The notes below the pieces were generated by a model. It made no database searches and was not told the DNA's origin. It was given only the letters and a program-made list of their open reading frames with translations. A stretch of DNA of 13,577 nt. It comes from Bacillaceae bacterium UBA7792. Its GTDB lineage: Bacteria; Bacillota; Bacilli; Bacillales; Cytobacillaceae. Location of the stretch: the NCBI GenBank assembly GCA_002480735.1, contig DLCS01000172.1, forward strand, positions 1 to 13,577. The letters run 5' to 3'. Numbering within the stretch: the first letter of the stretch is position 1; every line of letters starts with the position of its first letter. Both the position numbers and the translations under genes were made by a program. Shown in pieces: positions 13,569 to 13,577 of the stretch.

Positions 13569-13577
13569 TTAGGAGGG
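13569..13577 (+). promoter_or_regulatory. Ribosome binding site of a gene starting beyond the window
   Basis: The window ends on TTAGGAGGG, a near-perfect Shine-Dalgarno sequence. No coding frame starts before the end (the ATG at 13555 stops after five codons), so a plus-strand start codon should follow within about 10 nt. Confidence 0.6.

Noticed and set aside
1..13577. CRISPR array, transposon, integrase, tRNA or rRNA
   Set aside because: I saw no regularly spaced repeats, transposase motifs, terminal inverted repeats with target duplications, or structured RNA genes in the window.

Overview
The window looks like a chromosomal segment of a spore-forming Bacillaceae (Bacillus sensu lato). 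The DNA is AT-rich, ribosome binding sites are strong AGGAGG types, and several small genes belong to families I know mainly from Bacillaceae: YjcZ/Tiny_TM, YozQ, YdjO, YhfH and a SinI-type anti-repressor. The left edge carries respiratory iron-sulfur genes, so the organism probably respires nitrate or another N-oxide. This is inference from family knowledge; no database was searched.

Layout. (1) 1-1590: end of a periplasmic-nitrate-reductase-type operon: a left-truncated NapF-like ferredoxin, a TatA translocase subunit, a NapH-like membrane quinol dehydrogenase, and a terminator. (2) 1606-7755: a signalling module. It has a sigma-A-like promoter, an OmpR-family response regulator, a 47-residue SinI-like anti-repressor on the opposite strand, and a 1692-residue soluble protein. 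That protein joins a degenerate protein-kinase domain, a STAND-type ATPase, a long helical region, GAF, a coiled coil and a complete histidine kinase. (3) 7917-8922: four small plus-strand genes (two YjcZ-type, YozQ, YdjO), with terminators after the second and the fourth. (4) 8928-11379: minus-strand genes: a 61-residue unknown, oligoendopeptidase F and a YhfH-type zinc-ribbon-like protein. (5) 11620-13389: an orphan membrane histidine kinase (degenerate MHYT-like membrane region, PAS, HisKA, HATPase) with its own terminator. The window ends on a ribosome binding site for a gene just outside.

How they may work together. NapF, TatA and NapH would mature, export and feed electrons to a Tat-exported reductase encoded to the left. 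The response regulator and the giant kinase are probably cognate partners. The SinI-like gene lies between them, faces the regulator gene with only 2 bp between stop codons, and shares its upstream region with the kinase gene. That upstream region has 11-bp-period direct repeats where a -35 element should be, which is typical of OmpR/PhoB-type activation. I regard this module as the most interesting part of the window. The orphan kinase at the right has an H-box like those of the sporulation phosphorelay kinases.

No gene-free stretch exceeds 300 bases. The longest are about 255 bp upstream of pepF, rich in inverted repeats, and 240 bp between yhfH and the orphan kinase.
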